Shown: piece by piece, positions 37,441-47,000 of the stretch
Numbering within the stretch: the first letter of the stretch is position 1
How the letters are laid out: every line of letters begins with the position of its first letter
Assembly: GCA_963837005.1 (NCBI GenBank)
Contig: CAWIMC010000001.1
Span: forward strand, 124,001-188,000
DNA length: 64,000 nt
Direction: 5' to 3'
Source: CALDTK01 sp963837005
GTDB taxonomy: Bacteria > Bacteroidota > Bacteroidia > Chitinophagales > Saprospiraceae
The notes under the pieces: model-generated
Told to the model about the DNA's origin: nothing
The model's database searches: none
Seen by the model: the letters and a program-made list of their open reading frames with translations, nothing else
Translations under genes and position numbers: made by a program

Positions 37441-37853
37441 ATCTTAGGCAGTTCAGCGACGCTAGCTTTCGGCGAAAACTCTACCGCCTCGTAAAGTTGG
37501 GCCAACGCAACCTGGCCCCCTCTGGACGGAATATGGATCAACTCGAAGAGGTCGGCATACGGACGCAAAGTCATCTGAGCATCCCGAGCAGTGCGGCTGT
37601 AGACAGGCCTCAACGGCTCGCCAAGGAAGACACAGAGGTGGTCTTTTCGCGGGCTGCATACCCGCCCATGTAAGGTTGATCCCTCGGCTATCGCATCGAT
37701 GCTAAGCAGTGACCCGGCTTTGTTTTCGAGCTTCCTATCTCGTGCCTCTTCCATGTTGAGGCACTTCGCGTGCGAGTAGTGGCGATCGTTGCACACGTAC
37801 GGCACGGACTCCGCTGCACGAGCGACGGAGTTGGGGATGGGTACGGCAGACAT
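37437..37853 (-). CDS. Hypothetical protein
   Basis: A 138-residue frame with no family I recognise, without signal peptide or membrane helix. Its stop overlaps the start of the dipeptidase gene by 4 bases, which argues for a real operon partner. It contains several Cys and His residues (CNDRHYSHAKC) but no clear metal motif. Confidence 0.45.
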   Translation of the reverse strand: MSAVPIPNSVARAAESVPYVCNDRHYSHAKCLNMEEARDRKLENKAGSLLSIDAIAEGSTLHGRVCSPRKDHLCVFLGEPLRPVYSRTARDAQMTLRPYADLFELIHIPSRGGQVALAQLYEAVEFSPKASVAELPKI

Positions 37854-37923
37854 GGCGGTAAGGTATGCTGCGCTCTTGCCTCGATCTCGAACCGTCTGTC
37901 CACTTCTGTTGCTCTTGCCAGTA

Positions 37924-39150
37924 ATGATGCACGCCCCAACTTATAGGCTCTTGCTTGGCGCGATTGGCTGTTGGCTGCTTATGTGGGTTGGCGCTTGCTC
38001 GCTACTCGCCCCCCCTGCCGCCGAACGCGCCGACGCTCAAATCGTAGGGATCTATCGCCTCGACGCCGTTAAGCTCGGGGAAGTGGACGGGGTCGACATT
38101 CTCGACGGGGGCTATTCCTCGCTCGATATCGCTGCTGATGGCGCGATGTGGGTCGTCACCGACCGTGGCCCAAATCTCGAGGCCACTGCCCGCTCCGGTG
38201 CTGCCGCCAAGCGTTTTCCAATTCCCGACTACCGCCCGACTGCCGAACGTATCGAGATCGATGGCGAGCGCATTCGCGTCGTCGAACAGCGGCCTTATTT
38301 CGGGGACGGCGGTCGTCCGGCCACGGGTCTGCCTACCCCGAGTCTCGACGCGAAGGCCACTATCGAAATCGCGTACAATGGGAGCTTTGGGGTACTCCCA
38401 CCCGATCCTGAAGGAATCGACTCTGAAGGACTCGTATTTGTAGACGACGACCTCTGGATTTCGGACGAGTACCGCCCGAGCCTTTGGCGCCTCGACGCCG
38501 TCACCGGCCAACTCAAAGAAAGGTATACCCCTACGCCCAACGGTCCCCGCGACAAGCCCTTACCCGACTGGCTTCTCGCCCGCAGCCCGAACCTCGGCTT
38601 CGAGGGCATCACCGCAGATCGGGACTACCTCTACGCCGCTCTCCAGGGGCCGATTCAGCCGCTGGGCGGAGATCGGACAACACGGATCACGCGCATTCTG
38701 CGCCTCGACCCCGCCACGGGAGCCACCGAAAGCTACGCCTACGCCCTCGAAGGCTCGACGCGCAAGATCGGCGACTTGGCCACCCTTCCCGATGGGAGAC
38801 TATTGATCCTCGAGCACGGTCTGATCCCCGGCAAGGGATGGTCGGCCGAACTCTACGCCGTCCCTATCGCGCGCCTCGCGAAGATCACCGAGAGTACCCT
38901 CCCTCCAGAGCGCTTCCGTGACCCTGAATCGGCCTTGATCGGCGGCGTCTCCTTGGCACCGAAGACGCTATACCTAGATTTGCTACAGGCGGGCTGGGAC
39001 CCCGTCTGGGAGAAGCCTGAGGGGCTGGCCATAGATGCTGCGGGCCGCATCTTGCTTATCAACGACAATGACTACGGGCTAATAAGTCCACTCGCCGACG
39101 GGAAGGCAGTCCGCACGGATGCCGAAACGGTTTTGGTGATTATCGAATGA
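37924..39150 (+). CDS. Esterase-like activity of phytase family lipoprotein
   Basis: About 408 residues starting at ATG 37924 with a lipobox signal (LLMWVGACSLLA). The body reads as a beta propeller: YSSLDIAADGAMWVVTDRG, PEGIDSEGLVFVDDDLWISDEY, FEGITADRDYLYAALQGP, IGDLATLPDGRLLILEH and EGLAIDAAGRILLINDND, which matches the esterase-like-phytase family. It probably acts on phosphate or carboxyl esters in the periplasm or on the surface. The start is divergent from the hypothetical gene. Confidence 0.8.
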   Translation: MMHAPTYRLLLGAIGCWLLMWVGACSLLAPPAAERADAQIVGIYRLDAVKLGEVDGVDILDGGYSSLDIAADGAMWVVTDRGPNLEATARSGAAAKRFPIPDYRPTAERIEIDGERIRVVEQRPYFGDGGRPATGLPTPSLDAKATIEIAYNGSFGVLPPDPEGIDSEGLVFVDDDLWISDEYRPSLWRLDAVTGQLKERYTPTPNGPRDKPLPDWLLARSPNLGFEGITADRDYLYAALQGPIQPLGGDRTTRITRILRLDPATGATESYAYALEGSTRKIGDLATLPDGRLLILEHGLIPGKGWSAELYAVPIARLAKITESTLPPERFRDPESALIGGVSLAPKTLYLDLLQAGWDPVWEKPEGLAIDAAGRILLINDNDYGLISPLADGKAVRTDAETVLVIIE

Positions 39151-39164
39151 TCCTCGCGTTTGCG

Positions 39165-39833
39165 CTACGCAGTCGTATGCTGCCCCCGTCGCCGCACCAT
39201 CATTAACCCATCGCTCATCGGCAGCATTAGCGTCTCCCAGCGAGGATCTTGCGCAAGCGCCAGGGTCCAATCGCGAAGTAGGGTAGTGGTGGCCCGCTGA
39301 TTTGTCGCATCGAGTACCTGGCCGTCCCACAGTACATTGTCTAACAGCAGCACCCCGCCCGGCGTCAAGCGCTCGGAGAGCGACTCGAACTGCTGAGGGT
39401 AATCGTCCTTTTTCGCGTCGAGGTAGATGAGGTCCCATGGGCCAGGCAGTTTTGGCGCAAGCTCATTGGCGTCCCCGATGTGGAGGTGTAGCCTGTCGGC
39501 AAAACCCACCAGCGCGATGTGTCGCCGGATGATCGTCTCAAGCTCGTCGTTGACCTCAATGGTGTGAACTTCATCGCCGTCGTAGAGCCTTTCGGCAAAG
39601 CATAGGGCGCTGTAGCCGGTGAAAGTCCCCACTTCGAGGACACGGAACGGCCGATCGCGCACGAGCGGCCGCAGCCAACTCACCAACCAACTGAGAAAAC
39701 GCCCCTGCATATGTCCCGTAATCATCTGCGGCTTGAGGACGTGAAGATGAGTGTTGCGCTCGACGACGCGCAGGTAGTCGGGCACCGGTCCACAGCGGGC
39801 GTCGAGGTAGTCGTACAGGGCGGGTTCTCTCAC
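39165..39833 (-). CDS. O-methyltransferase, SAM-dependent (caffeoyl-CoA type)
   Basis: About 222 residues from GTG 39833, which overlaps the EamA gene stop by 4 bases. FRVLEVGTFTGYSALCFAE is the SAM-binding loop, EVHTIEVNDELE and LIYLDAKKDDYPQQFE hold the ribose- and metal-binding acids, and LLLDNVLWDG closes the fold of metal-dependent O-methyltransferase family 3. Substrate is unknown. A longer upstream frame to 40160 is an antisense-free extension into the EamA gene and is not real. Two mini-hairpin motifs lie within it. Confidence 0.85.
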   Translation of the reverse strand: MREPALYDYLDARCGPVPDYLRVVERNTHLHVLKPQMITGHMQGRFLSWLVSWLRPLVRDRPFRVLEVGTFTGYSALCFAERLYDGDEVHTIEVNDELETIIRRHIALVGFADRLHLHIGDANELAPKLPGPWDLIYLDAKKDDYPQQFESLSERLTPGGVLLLDNVLWDGQVLDATNQRATTTLLRDWTLALAQDPRWETLMLPMSDGLMMVRRRGQHTTA

Positions 39834-40750
39834 GGGAGGCGGGCGGCGAGTTCGGTGACGGCGGCACGGCGGCGGGTTTGCCGACGCTTGAGGACAGGGT
39901 GCGCCACGATGGCGCCGACGATTAGGGCCGCGCCGAGGTAAAACCAGGGCGTCAGCTCGCGGTCCTGGCGGAGCAGAAAGATAGCTAGCACGATGGTGTA
40001 CACCGGTTCGAGTCCGTAGGCGAGGTTGCTGGTGAAGGCCGACAGGTGACGCAGGCTCCTCATCTGGAGGAGGAAAGCGAGCGTCGTGCACCCGAGTACC
40101 AGCACGGCAAGCCATACCCAGTCGAGTCCGATCGGCCAAAATCCGCCCGGCTTCACCCACCCCACCGCGAGCGCCAGTGGGTAGGCGATGCTTAGAAAGA
40201 GAGCTGCGCCGCTCATCTCGACGAGGCCAATATCCACAGGACGTGCCCGATCGACATAGCGTTTGTTGAGCACTCCGAATACACCCGCCAGTAGCGCCGA
40301 GAAAATGCCGACCCCGATGCCGAGATAGTAGTCCGTGCGCACAACCCCGATAATGAGAACGATCCCGGGCACGACCAGCGCCCCGAGCCCGACCTCCATC
40401 CAGTCGACTGCCTTGCGCAGAAGCCAGGGTTCGAGTACGGCGGTAAACAGCGTCATCAATGAAAAACAGACCACGGCCACCGAGGCGTTGGCGAGTTTTA
40501 TACTTGCGTAAAACGTGACCCAGTGCAGCCCCACGATTGCCCCGATGCCGAGGAGGCGCAGGACAAGTTTTGGCGAAAGCCGAACCCGCTCAGCGAACAG
40601 AAAATAGAGGGGCATAAGGCTGAGTGACGCGAGCACCACCCGCCACCAGACCAGCGGCAAGGCCCCCAGCGTAATCAGCTCCCCGAGGATACCGGTGAGG
40701 CCCGCGAGGAGAACGGCGAGGTGGAGTTCGAGGTAGGGGCGGGGCGGCAT
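39830..40750 (-). CDS. EamA/DMT family transporter
   Basis: A 306-residue membrane protein with about ten helices and the duplicated EamA domains (residues ~5-135 and ~150-285); TLAFLLQMRSLRHLSAFTSNLAYGLEPVYTIV is split across the second repeat and is typical. It likely moves a small metabolite or amino acid. Coupled by a 4-base overlap with the O-methyltransferase gene. Two mini-hairpin motifs lie in the first repeat. Confidence 0.85.
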   Translation of the reverse strand: MPPRPYLELHLAVLLAGLTGILGELITLGALPLVWWRVVLASLSLMPLYFLFAERVRLSPKLVLRLLGIGAIVGLHWVTFYASIKLANASVAVVCFSLMTLFTAVLEPWLLRKAVDWMEVGLGALVVPGIVLIIGVVRTDYYLGIGVGIFSALLAGVFGVLNKRYVDRARPVDIGLVEMSGAALFLSIAYPLALAVGWVKPGGFWPIGLDWVWLAVLVLGCTTLAFLLQMRSLRHLSAFTSNLAYGLEPVYTIVLAIFLLRQDRELTPWFYLGAALIVGAIVAHPVLKRRQTRRRAAVTELAARLP

Positions 40751-40879
40751 GCGGACGCGGCGAAGATGCTAACGGTGGAGTGTCTGTCCTAGCGTGGAGT
40801 GTCGCGACAAGCCACTGCGCCACGCGGTGGAGTAGTCGTTGTACTTCAGTTCGGGGATCGAGAGGTGATACTGTAGCGG

Positions 40880-41665
40880 TCACCTGACCCAGTGACCCGA
40901 GGAACCTCCTCGAAGCGCTCGAAGTTCTCGAGCCACCGGAGGATAGTCAGCGGAGAACTGATTCAGCCAGTCGCGGACAGTGCGTGCAAAGCCTTGATGC
41001 GTCTTCTTGACGAGGTGCCGAATGTCCTCGACGACGAGTATCGGGATAGGTAAGCCTGGAACTGGAACGGCGCATCGCGACCGGATAGGGCAGGATTTCG
41101 ACTTGCGGAACGCGTCGCGAACGCGGCCCCAGAAGAACCCCAGCTCTACGGCAGTTGAAGCGTGGAAGATGCACCCCATGTGTGAGTCGAGGTGGGTCGG
41201 GCGCAGGCCGAGCCGTAGGGCTTGCTCGACCTGGGCCCGTAGCTCGCGCTCAACCTCGGCGACGGTCGCCTTCGCGGCCATCGGCCGGCACTCCCCATGA
41301 AGGTAGTGATCGGCGTCCAGAAGCCCCGCGACCGAGTCCCGGCCCGTCGGCCCCCAGCGATAGTTCGTCCACTCGCTCGTGAGCGTGAGGTGGAGACCGA
41401 GGTCGAGCTCGGGATAGGTTTTGGCGAAGGCCACCGCCTCCGGCACCCAAGGCGTCGGCATCATGACGCTCGCCGAGTTGACCGCACCCTTGGTCATCGC
41501 CTCGAAACTGGCCTCGTTGACGCTGTGCGACATCCCGAGGTCGTCGGCGTGGATGATGAGCAGGCGGGTCCCGGGCGCGTAGCCGAGGACATCGGCGAGG
41601 TTCGTCTGGGCGGTCGTCACGGCGGCGGCGAGGAGCAATAGGAGACAAAGAGGGGCTGGGCGCAT
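40880..41665 (-). CDS. ChbG/YdjC family carbohydrate deacetylase, exported, C-terminus altered
   Basis: Signal peptide (LCLLLLLAAAVTTAQ) then the YdjC core: LLIIHADDLGMSHSVNEA with metal-binding Asp, LGLHLTLTSEW and THLDSHMGCIFH with the His ligands. It deacetylates acetylated sugars such as chito-oligosaccharides. At 261 residues it is shorter than usual (about 310-330), and after residue ~190 the match becomes weak, so a frameshift or truncation there is likely. It carries one mini-hairpin copy with loop GAAG. Confidence 0.75.
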   Translation of the reverse strand: MRPAPLCLLLLLAAAVTTAQTNLADVLGYAPGTRLLIIHADDLGMSHSVNEASFEAMTKGAVNSASVMMPTPWVPEAVAFAKTYPELDLGLHLTLTSEWTNYRWGPTGRDSVAGLLDADHYLHGECRPMAAKATVAEVERELRAQVEQALRLGLRPTHLDSHMGCIFHASTAVELGFFWGRVRDAFRKSKSCPIRSRCAVPVPGLPIPILVVEDIRHLVKKTHQGFARTVRDWLNQFSADYPPVARELRALRGGSSGHWVR

Positions 41666-41704
41666 TGCGCGAAACTACTATACCTTACCGACAAGTCACG
41701 ATGC

Positions 41705-43273
41705 CTAGGCCTTGCTCCGCAGCCTCACCACCGGGCAGATCATTTCCTCCAGCGAGATGCCCCCGTGCTGGAAGGTGTTCTTGTAGTAGTTGTGGTAGTG
41801 GTTGTAGTTATTGGGGTACAGAAAGAACTTGTCCTCCTTACCGAAGATATAGCTCGAGCTTACGTTAGGTGTCGGTAGGCCAGCCTCGGCGGGCTTGCGG
41901 ATTTCCAAGACGTCCTTCTTTTCGTAGCTGAGGTTGCGGCCGAGCTTGTAGCGCAGGTTGGTCGTCGTCTCGCGGTCACCGATCACCTTACTCGGCGTAT
42001 TGACGCGGATCGTGCCGTGGTCCGTGGTGATGAAGAGTTGTACCGGACGCTCGGCTAGTTTTTTGAGCGCCCCCCAGATAGGGGAGTGCAAAAACCAAGA
42101 GCGCGTCAACGACCGGTAGGCCGACTCGTCTCCCGCCAACTCCTTGAGGACCTCCATCTCTGTGCGCGCGTGGCTCAGCATGTCGATAAAATTATACACT
42201 ACCACGCTGAACTCGTTATTGAGTAAATCGAGTGCCTTTTCCTCAAATTCTTTGGCCTTCGCGATCTGCGTGATCTTGGTGTAGGAGTGCTTGACCTCTC
42301 GCCTCAGGACGCGCTGTAGTTGTTCGGTGAGGAAGAACTCTTCCTCGTTGTTTTTGCCGCCCTGGTCATTGTCGTTGAGCCAACGGTCGGGGTACGTTTT
42401 CGCGATTTGCGCCGGCATCATACCTGCGAAAATGGCGTTGCGGGCATACTGCGTACTCGTCGGCAGAATGGAGTAAAAGGTCTCCTCCTCCTCGACGGTG
42501 TAGAGTTCCGAAATGATCGGTTGGAGGATGCGCCACTGGTCAAACCGCAGATTGTCGAACAGCACGAGTACCGTCGGCACGTCGCTACTCTTATCGAGGT
42601 GCGGAAAGACCTTCGTGCGCAGGAGCTCGTGGCTGAAGGTCGGCCGCTGATCGGCGGGGGCGTTCATCCAGGTGAGGTAGTTCTTGACAACGTACTTGGA
42701 AAACTCGCCGTTGGCCTCCGACTTCTGCATCGCGAGGATGTCGGCCATACCCTCGGCGCGGCTTTCGTCGAGGCGCAGCTCCCACTCGATTAGTTTTTTG
42801 TAGATCCCAGGCCACTCCTCATAGTTGAGACCACCACTGATCTCCATTAGCAGCTCGCGGAACTGCTGCTGGTACTGGCTCGCGGTGGCCAGCTTTACGA
42901 GTTGGCGACCTTCGGTGAGCTTTTTCAGCGTCAGAAGGATCTGGGTCGGCTTGACGGGCTTAATTAAGTAGTCGGCGATTTGGCCACCGATGGCCTCCTC
43001 CATGATGTTCTCTTCCTCCGACTTTGTGATCATCACCACGGGTAGGTCCGGCCGCACGGCCTTGATGTCGGGCAAGATCTCGAGCCCTGAGCGGCCGGGC
43101 ATATTTTCATCGAGCAGCACGATATCGAAATCGCTGCGCTCGGTGACCAGCTCGAGAGCATCGTGGGCGTTCATGACGGTGGTCACCTCGTAGCCGCGCT
43201 TCTCGAGGAACATGAGTTGGGGCTTGAGAAGGTCGATCTCGTCGTCGGCCCAGAGGATGCGGAGGTTGGACAT
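41705..43273 (-). CDS. porX: Response regulator with PglZ domain, T9SS regulator PorX
   Basis: Residues 1-120 form a receiver domain (ILWADDEIDLLKPQ, phospho-acceptor Asp in VLLDENMPGRSG, Lys in VMITKSEEE). Residues ~200-500 are a PglZ-like alkaline-phosphatase fold (VLVLFDNLRFDQWRILQP, VYNFIDMLSHARTE, LFITTDHGTIRVNTP). The architecture and length (522 residues) are those of PorX, which with the PorY kinase controls type 9 secretion genes. Its presence fits the sorting domains seen at 17650 and 30670. It contains no mini-hairpin motif. Confidence 0.92.
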   Translation of the reverse strand: MSNLRILWADDEIDLLKPQLMFLEKRGYEVTTVMNAHDALELVTERSDFDIVLLDENMPGRSGLEILPDIKAVRPDLPVVMITKSEEENIMEEAIGGQIADYLIKPVKPTQILLTLKKLTEGRQLVKLATASQYQQQFRELLMEISGGLNYEEWPGIYKKLIEWELRLDESRAEGMADILAMQKSEANGEFSKYVVKNYLTWMNAPADQRPTFSHELLRTKVFPHLDKSSDVPTVLVLFDNLRFDQWRILQPIISELYTVEEEETFYSILPTSTQYARNAIFAGMMPAQIAKTYPDRWLNDNDQGGKNNEEEFFLTEQLQRVLRREVKHSYTKITQIAKAKEFEEKALDLLNNEFSVVVYNFIDMLSHARTEMEVLKELAGDESAYRSLTRSWFLHSPIWGALKKLAERPVQLFITTDHGTIRVNTPSKVIGDRETTTNLRYKLGRNLSYEKKDVLEIRKPAEAGLPTPNVSSSYIFGKEDKFFLYPNNYNHYHNYYKNTFQHGGISLEEMICPVVRLRSKA

Positions 43274-43399
43274 GTTAGGTTTGGGGTTCTTGGGTGCTAG
43301 GTTCGGCAGTTGCCGCAGCTAGGGAACGTGCCAATGCGGACCTCGGTGCACACAGCCGACAATTATTCTGTCGGTGCGGGCTGGGGCTAGCTTTGCGGC

Positions 43400-44701
43400 G
43401 TGCCGCAACGACCCCACAAAATCATCAACGACCCTGTCTACGGCTTTATCGCCGTGCCGAAGGGTCTCGTTCTCGAAGTAGTGGACCACCCTTGGTTTCA
43501 GCGCCTGCGCGGCATCCGGCAACTGTCGCTCACGCACTATGTCTACCCGGGTGCTCAACATACGCGTTTTCAGCATGCGCTCGGTGCGCTGCACCTCATG
43601 ACCATGGCGCTCGATAGCCTCCGCCAGAAAGACGTCGACATCTCACCCGCCGAATACGAGGCCGCGCAGCTCGCCATCCTCTTGCACGACATCGGCCACG
43701 GGCCATTCTCTCACACGCTCGAAGGGGACATCATCGACGCCCACCACGAGACGCTCACGCTGTGTTTCATGCAAGCGCTCAACGCGCAGCTCGGCAATCG
43801 ACTCTCGCTCGCGATTAAAATTTTTAAGGGGGCTTACGCCAAAACATTCCTCCACCAGCTCGTCAGCGGACAACTCGACATCGACCGCCTGGACTACCTC
43901 AATCGCGATACCTACTTTACTGGGGTCTCGGAAGGAGTGATCGGTTCTGAACGCATCATAAAAATGCTTCACGTGTACGACAATAGATTGGTCGTCGAGG
44001 AAAAGGGCGTGTATTCTATCGAGAAGTTCCTCATCGCGCGAAGGTTGATGTATTGGCAGGTGTACCTTCACAAAACTGTACTCGCCGCCGAACTCATGCT
44101 CAAAGAGGCGCTGCGGCGCATGGCCGAGGTGGTGCGGGCCGGTGCTCCAGTAGAGGGAATCAGCCAGGATCTGCGATTTTTCATGGAGCATCACGTCGAA
44201 GCCTGTCACTTCGAAGATGAAGACTCCGGCATGCTTGCTCGATTCGCAAAGCTCGACGACGTGGACATCGTAGCTGCCCTAAAAGGGGGGGCTCGTGCGT
44301 CGGACAAGCTGCTCGCCTACCTTTGCGGCAGTCTTCTCCACCGGCGGCTATTCAAGTTGCGCTTTCTCGACGAACCACTTTCTCCATCCGAGGTTGTGAC
44401 CCTCAGAGATTTCGCACGTCAACACTACGGCATCGACGCCGAGCAGGCCAGACATCTCGTAATCGTGGGAGACGAGAGCAACAATGCATACGTCGCCATG
44501 AAAGACGAAATCGATATTCTTCACAAAAATGGCCGCGTAAGCCCACTTTCAAACCACGTCGACTTTGGCGTCGAAACCAGACGAGTCGTCAAACACTACC
44601 TCGCCTGCCCTTCGACTGTGCATCGAACAATTCAAGCCCGGACTACATTACTCTTGATGTCCGTGCGCAGTCCACGACCCGTGGAAAGAGTTTTATGCTG
44701 A
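43400..44701 (+). CDS. HD domain phosphohydrolase
   Basis: About 433 residues from a GTG start. The HD signature is clear: HTRFQHALGALHL, ILLHDIGHGPFSHTLEG and the downstream QLDIDRLDYLNRDTYFTG. These belong to the dNTPase-like HD proteins widely seen in Bacteroidota, which act on nucleotides, though the substrate is not established here. The last ~30 residues after VVKHYLACP look unnatural, so an indel near 44610 may have replaced the true end. One mini-hairpin copy (loop GTAA) at 43831. Confidence 0.85.
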   Translation: MPQRPHKIINDPVYGFIAVPKGLVLEVVDHPWFQRLRGIRQLSLTHYVYPGAQHTRFQHALGALHLMTMALDSLRQKDVDISPAEYEAAQLAILLHDIGHGPFSHTLEGDIIDAHHETLTLCFMQALNAQLGNRLSLAIKIFKGAYAKTFLHQLVSGQLDIDRLDYLNRDTYFTGVSEGVIGSERIIKMLHVYDNRLVVEEKGVYSIEKFLIARRLMYWQVYLHKTVLAAELMLKEALRRMAEVVRAGAPVEGISQDLRFFMEHHVEACHFEDEDSGMLARFAKLDDVDIVAALKGGARASDKLLAYLCGSLLHRRLFKLRFLDEPLSPSEVVTLRDFARQHYGIDAEQARHLVIVGDESNNAYVAMKDEIDILHKNGRVSPLSNHVDFGVETRRVVKHYLACPSTVHRTIQARTTLLLMSVRSPRPVERVLC

Positions 44702-44766
44702 CGTAAACATTAAAAGAGACTTTTGCGCTCGAACAACACCAATCCGCTAACGCTAATCTTTCACAA

Positions 44767-46167
44767 ATGCCAAACATGAGGAAATTAACCCTTACACTAT
44801 CCGCCGCCGGTCTTATGCTGGCTGGGGCGCTGAACGCCCAAATGGTCGACGCCGACATGCCGCCCAATGCCGAGCCAGGCAAGTGCTACGCCAAGTGTCT
44901 CATCCCCGATGAGTACGAAACGATCACTCAGGAGATCGAGACCCGCTCGGCGAGCGTACGTCAGGAAGCTATCCCAGCCGAGTACGAGACCGTTACCGAG
45001 CAGAAGCTCAAGAAGGCCGAAGCAACTCGCGTGATGACCGTCGAGGCCGAGTACGAAACCGTCACCGAGCAGGTCATGGTCAAGCCAGAGACGACTCGCC
45101 TAATCGCTGTACCAGCCGAGTACGAGACGGTCACTGAGCAGGTGCTCAAGACTGCTGAGTCGAGCCGTATCATCACTATACCCGCTGAGTACGAGACCGT
45201 CACCGAGCAAATGGTCGCTAAGGAAGCTTCGACTAAGCTCGTGGCTGTCCCCGCCGAGTACGAGACCGTCACCGAGCAGTACGTCATGGAGCCAGAGTCC
45301 AGCCGCGTCGTCGTACGCGAGCCTAGCTACGAAACCGTCACCGAGCGGATCGAAGTTGCTCCATCGAGCACTAAATGGGTCAAGCGTAAAGCTGATGCCA
45401 ACTGCCTAAGCGCCAACCCAGACGATTGCCTCGTGTGGTGCCTCGTCGAGACTCCCGCCCAATACCGTACGGTATCGCGCCGCGTCAACACCGGCTGTTC
45501 AGGTGGCGACGGTTCTGCCAACAGCAACTGCGTCACCACTGAGATGATCCCAGCCAAGATGGGCACGCGCACCAGCCGCGTCGTCAAGACGCCAGCCACG
45601 ACCCGCGAGGAAATCATCCCTGTCGAGTACACGACGGTCACCAAGCAGGTCATCAAGACGCCCGCTACCACCCGCGAAGAGATGATCCCCGCCGAGTACA
45701 TGACGGTAACCAAAAAAGTCGTCAAGACGCCAGCTACGACTCGGACCGAAACGATCCCAGCTGTCTACAAGACCATGACCCGTCGCGTCCTTAAGACGCC
45801 AGCTGCGACAACTGTGGAGACAATTCCAGCTGAGTACGAGACGGTCAGCCGTCGCGTCGTCAAGGCAGCTGCTACGACTCGCTCGATCGACATCCCCGCC
45901 GAATTCACGACCGTCACCAAGCGTAACCTCGTTCGCAAGGGTGGTTTCACTGAGTGGCGCGAGATCGTTTGCAACAGCAACGTAACCGTCTCGATGGTCC
46001 GCGGTGTACAAGATGCTCTTCGTGCTCAAGGTTACGATCCAGGTCCGACCGACAACGTGATGGGTAGCCGCACCAAAGCTGCACTCGTGAAGTACCAGAA
46101 GGACAACGGTCTTCCTGTCGGCAACCTCGACTACGAGACCCTCAAGGCCCTCGGCGTTAACTACTAG
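44767..46167 (+). CDS. Two-block repeat protein with peptidoglycan-binding domain
   Basis: Signal peptide (LTLSAAGLMLAGALNAQ), then ~7 repeats of about 21-22 residues built on PAEYETVTEQ, acidic in character. A Cys-rich linker (residues ~205-260) follows, and then ~6 repeats of PAEYTTVTKQ-type sequence followed by KTPATTR, which are basic. The end (RGVQDALRAQGYDPGPTDN, SRTKAALVKYQKDNGLP) is a peptidoglycan-binding domain 1. It probably sits in the periplasm, tethered to the cell wall, its extended repeats spanning or lining the envelope. The start could also be the ATG three codons later. A strong terminator follows. Confidence 0.75.
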   Translation: MPNMRKLTLTLSAAGLMLAGALNAQMVDADMPPNAEPGKCYAKCLIPDEYETITQEIETRSASVRQEAIPAEYETVTEQKLKKAEATRVMTVEAEYETVTEQVMVKPETTRLIAVPAEYETVTEQVLKTAESSRIITIPAEYETVTEQMVAKEASTKLVAVPAEYETVTEQYVMEPESSRVVVREPSYETVTERIEVAPSSTKWVKRKADANCLSANPDDCLVWCLVETPAQYRTVSRRVNTGCSGGDGSANSNCVTTEMIPAKMGTRTSRVVKTPATTREEIIPVEYTTVTKQVIKTPATTREEMIPAEYMTVTKKVVKTPATTRTETIPAVYKTMTRRVLKTPAATTVETIPAEYETVSRRVVKAAATTRSIDIPAEFTTVTKRNLVRKGGFTEWREIVCNSNVTVSMVRGVQDALRAQGYDPGPTDNVMGSRTKAALVKYQKDNGLPVGNLDYETLKALGVNY

Positions 46168-46193
46168 TCGCTAGCCTGACACTGTCTCGATAA

Positions 46194-46209
46194 GCCTTTC
46201 GGCAAAACT
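46194..46209 (-). repeat. Mini-hairpin motif, intergenic, just before a terminator
   Basis: GTTTT GCC GAAA GGC on minus, the inverted-stem variant, in the 3' untranslated region of the repeat protein gene. Confidence 0.85.
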
Positions 46210-46225
46210 TGACATTCCGGACGAA

Positions 46226-46257
46226 GCCCCGTTCATCGCAAGATGGACGGGGCTTTT
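46226..46257 (+). terminator. Rho-independent terminator of the repeat protein gene
   Basis: Stem GCCCCGTTCAT (46226-46236) with ATGGACGGGGC (46243-46253), one G-T wobble, 6-nt loop, then TTTT. It lies about 60 bp after the stop. Confidence 0.85.
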
Positions 46258-47000
46258 ACTGTTGGCGGTAGTCGCTCGCCCTCCACCGTCTAGCTGCGTA
46301 GGTGGCGAAGGCTTAGCCACCAGCTAGGATTAAGCAGTTGCGTACACGTACTGCGAGTCTAAACTGTCCTGCGAGAATCTCCCTGACCGTCCGTGTCCGC
46401 GAACACGTAGCACGATCGTGAGGTCCTTCGCACTCGTTGATTTGGAGCTACGCTGAAAGGAGCCTATGCCGGGGAGAATCTCGTTACGGGTGGTCCAGTA
46501 GTGAAACATCACAGCTGAGTCGACGCGGCCAGGCTTTGCAACACAGTGGTACCTCCTAGAGACAGCACGGCCTGCTTTCTAGGCTATTTCACACAGCTGG
46601 CTTTGAGAAATGGAGGAGTCTTCGTCTGCTCTCTACCATACCGCTAGACATTCCTGTTCGCTTTAGTACAACTCTAGCGTTGACGGGCTTTTCATTCCTC
46701 TCAGCGCAAAGCGCCTTCGCGCCTTGCTTCAACTGAGACGGACCTTTGCGCTTCTTGCATCTCCCTTGCGTAGCGCAGCGGCTTCGCGTTCTACCGCCCA
46801 GGCGTGCCCGTTTGGCGGAAATGTCTAATGGTATGGCTCTCTACTCTAGTGTCATTGTCCCCGATGTCCGGAGCCACGCAGGGAATCGTATACCTGTCTC
46901 TTTCGGGTGCCTTGCAATCCTTGTACAAACTGAGAGCAAAAAGTCACCCAGCGGCGGCTGGGGGGGCGCATAACGGCTACTCGGCGGGAATGGGAGCGAG
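46258..47000. other. Intergenic region, no gene recognised
   Basis: About 740 bp between the terminator and the lon stop. Short frames exist but look random. Around 46725-46790 there are degenerate iterations of TTTGCGC/CTTGCGT similar to stretches at 22040-22095 and 49630-49675. Confidence 0.5.

Noticed and set aside
37465..37480. GTTTTCGCCGAAAGCT on minus, similar to the motif
   Set aside because: One extra base and the stem GCC/GCT does not pair; treated as a decayed or chance copy.
39833..40160. N-terminal extension of the O-methyltransferase frame
   Set aside because: It overlaps the conserved C-terminal part of the EamA transporter and has low-complexity Arg/Pro composition.
44961..46029. 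Long minus-strand frames with regular Ser/Val/Thr repeats
   Set aside because: They mirror the DNA repeats of the plus-strand two-block protein, which has signal peptide and PG-binding domain.
46330..46512. 60-codon minus-strand frame in the intergenic region before lon
   Set aside because: No recognisable similarity, no signal, and typical of random open frames.
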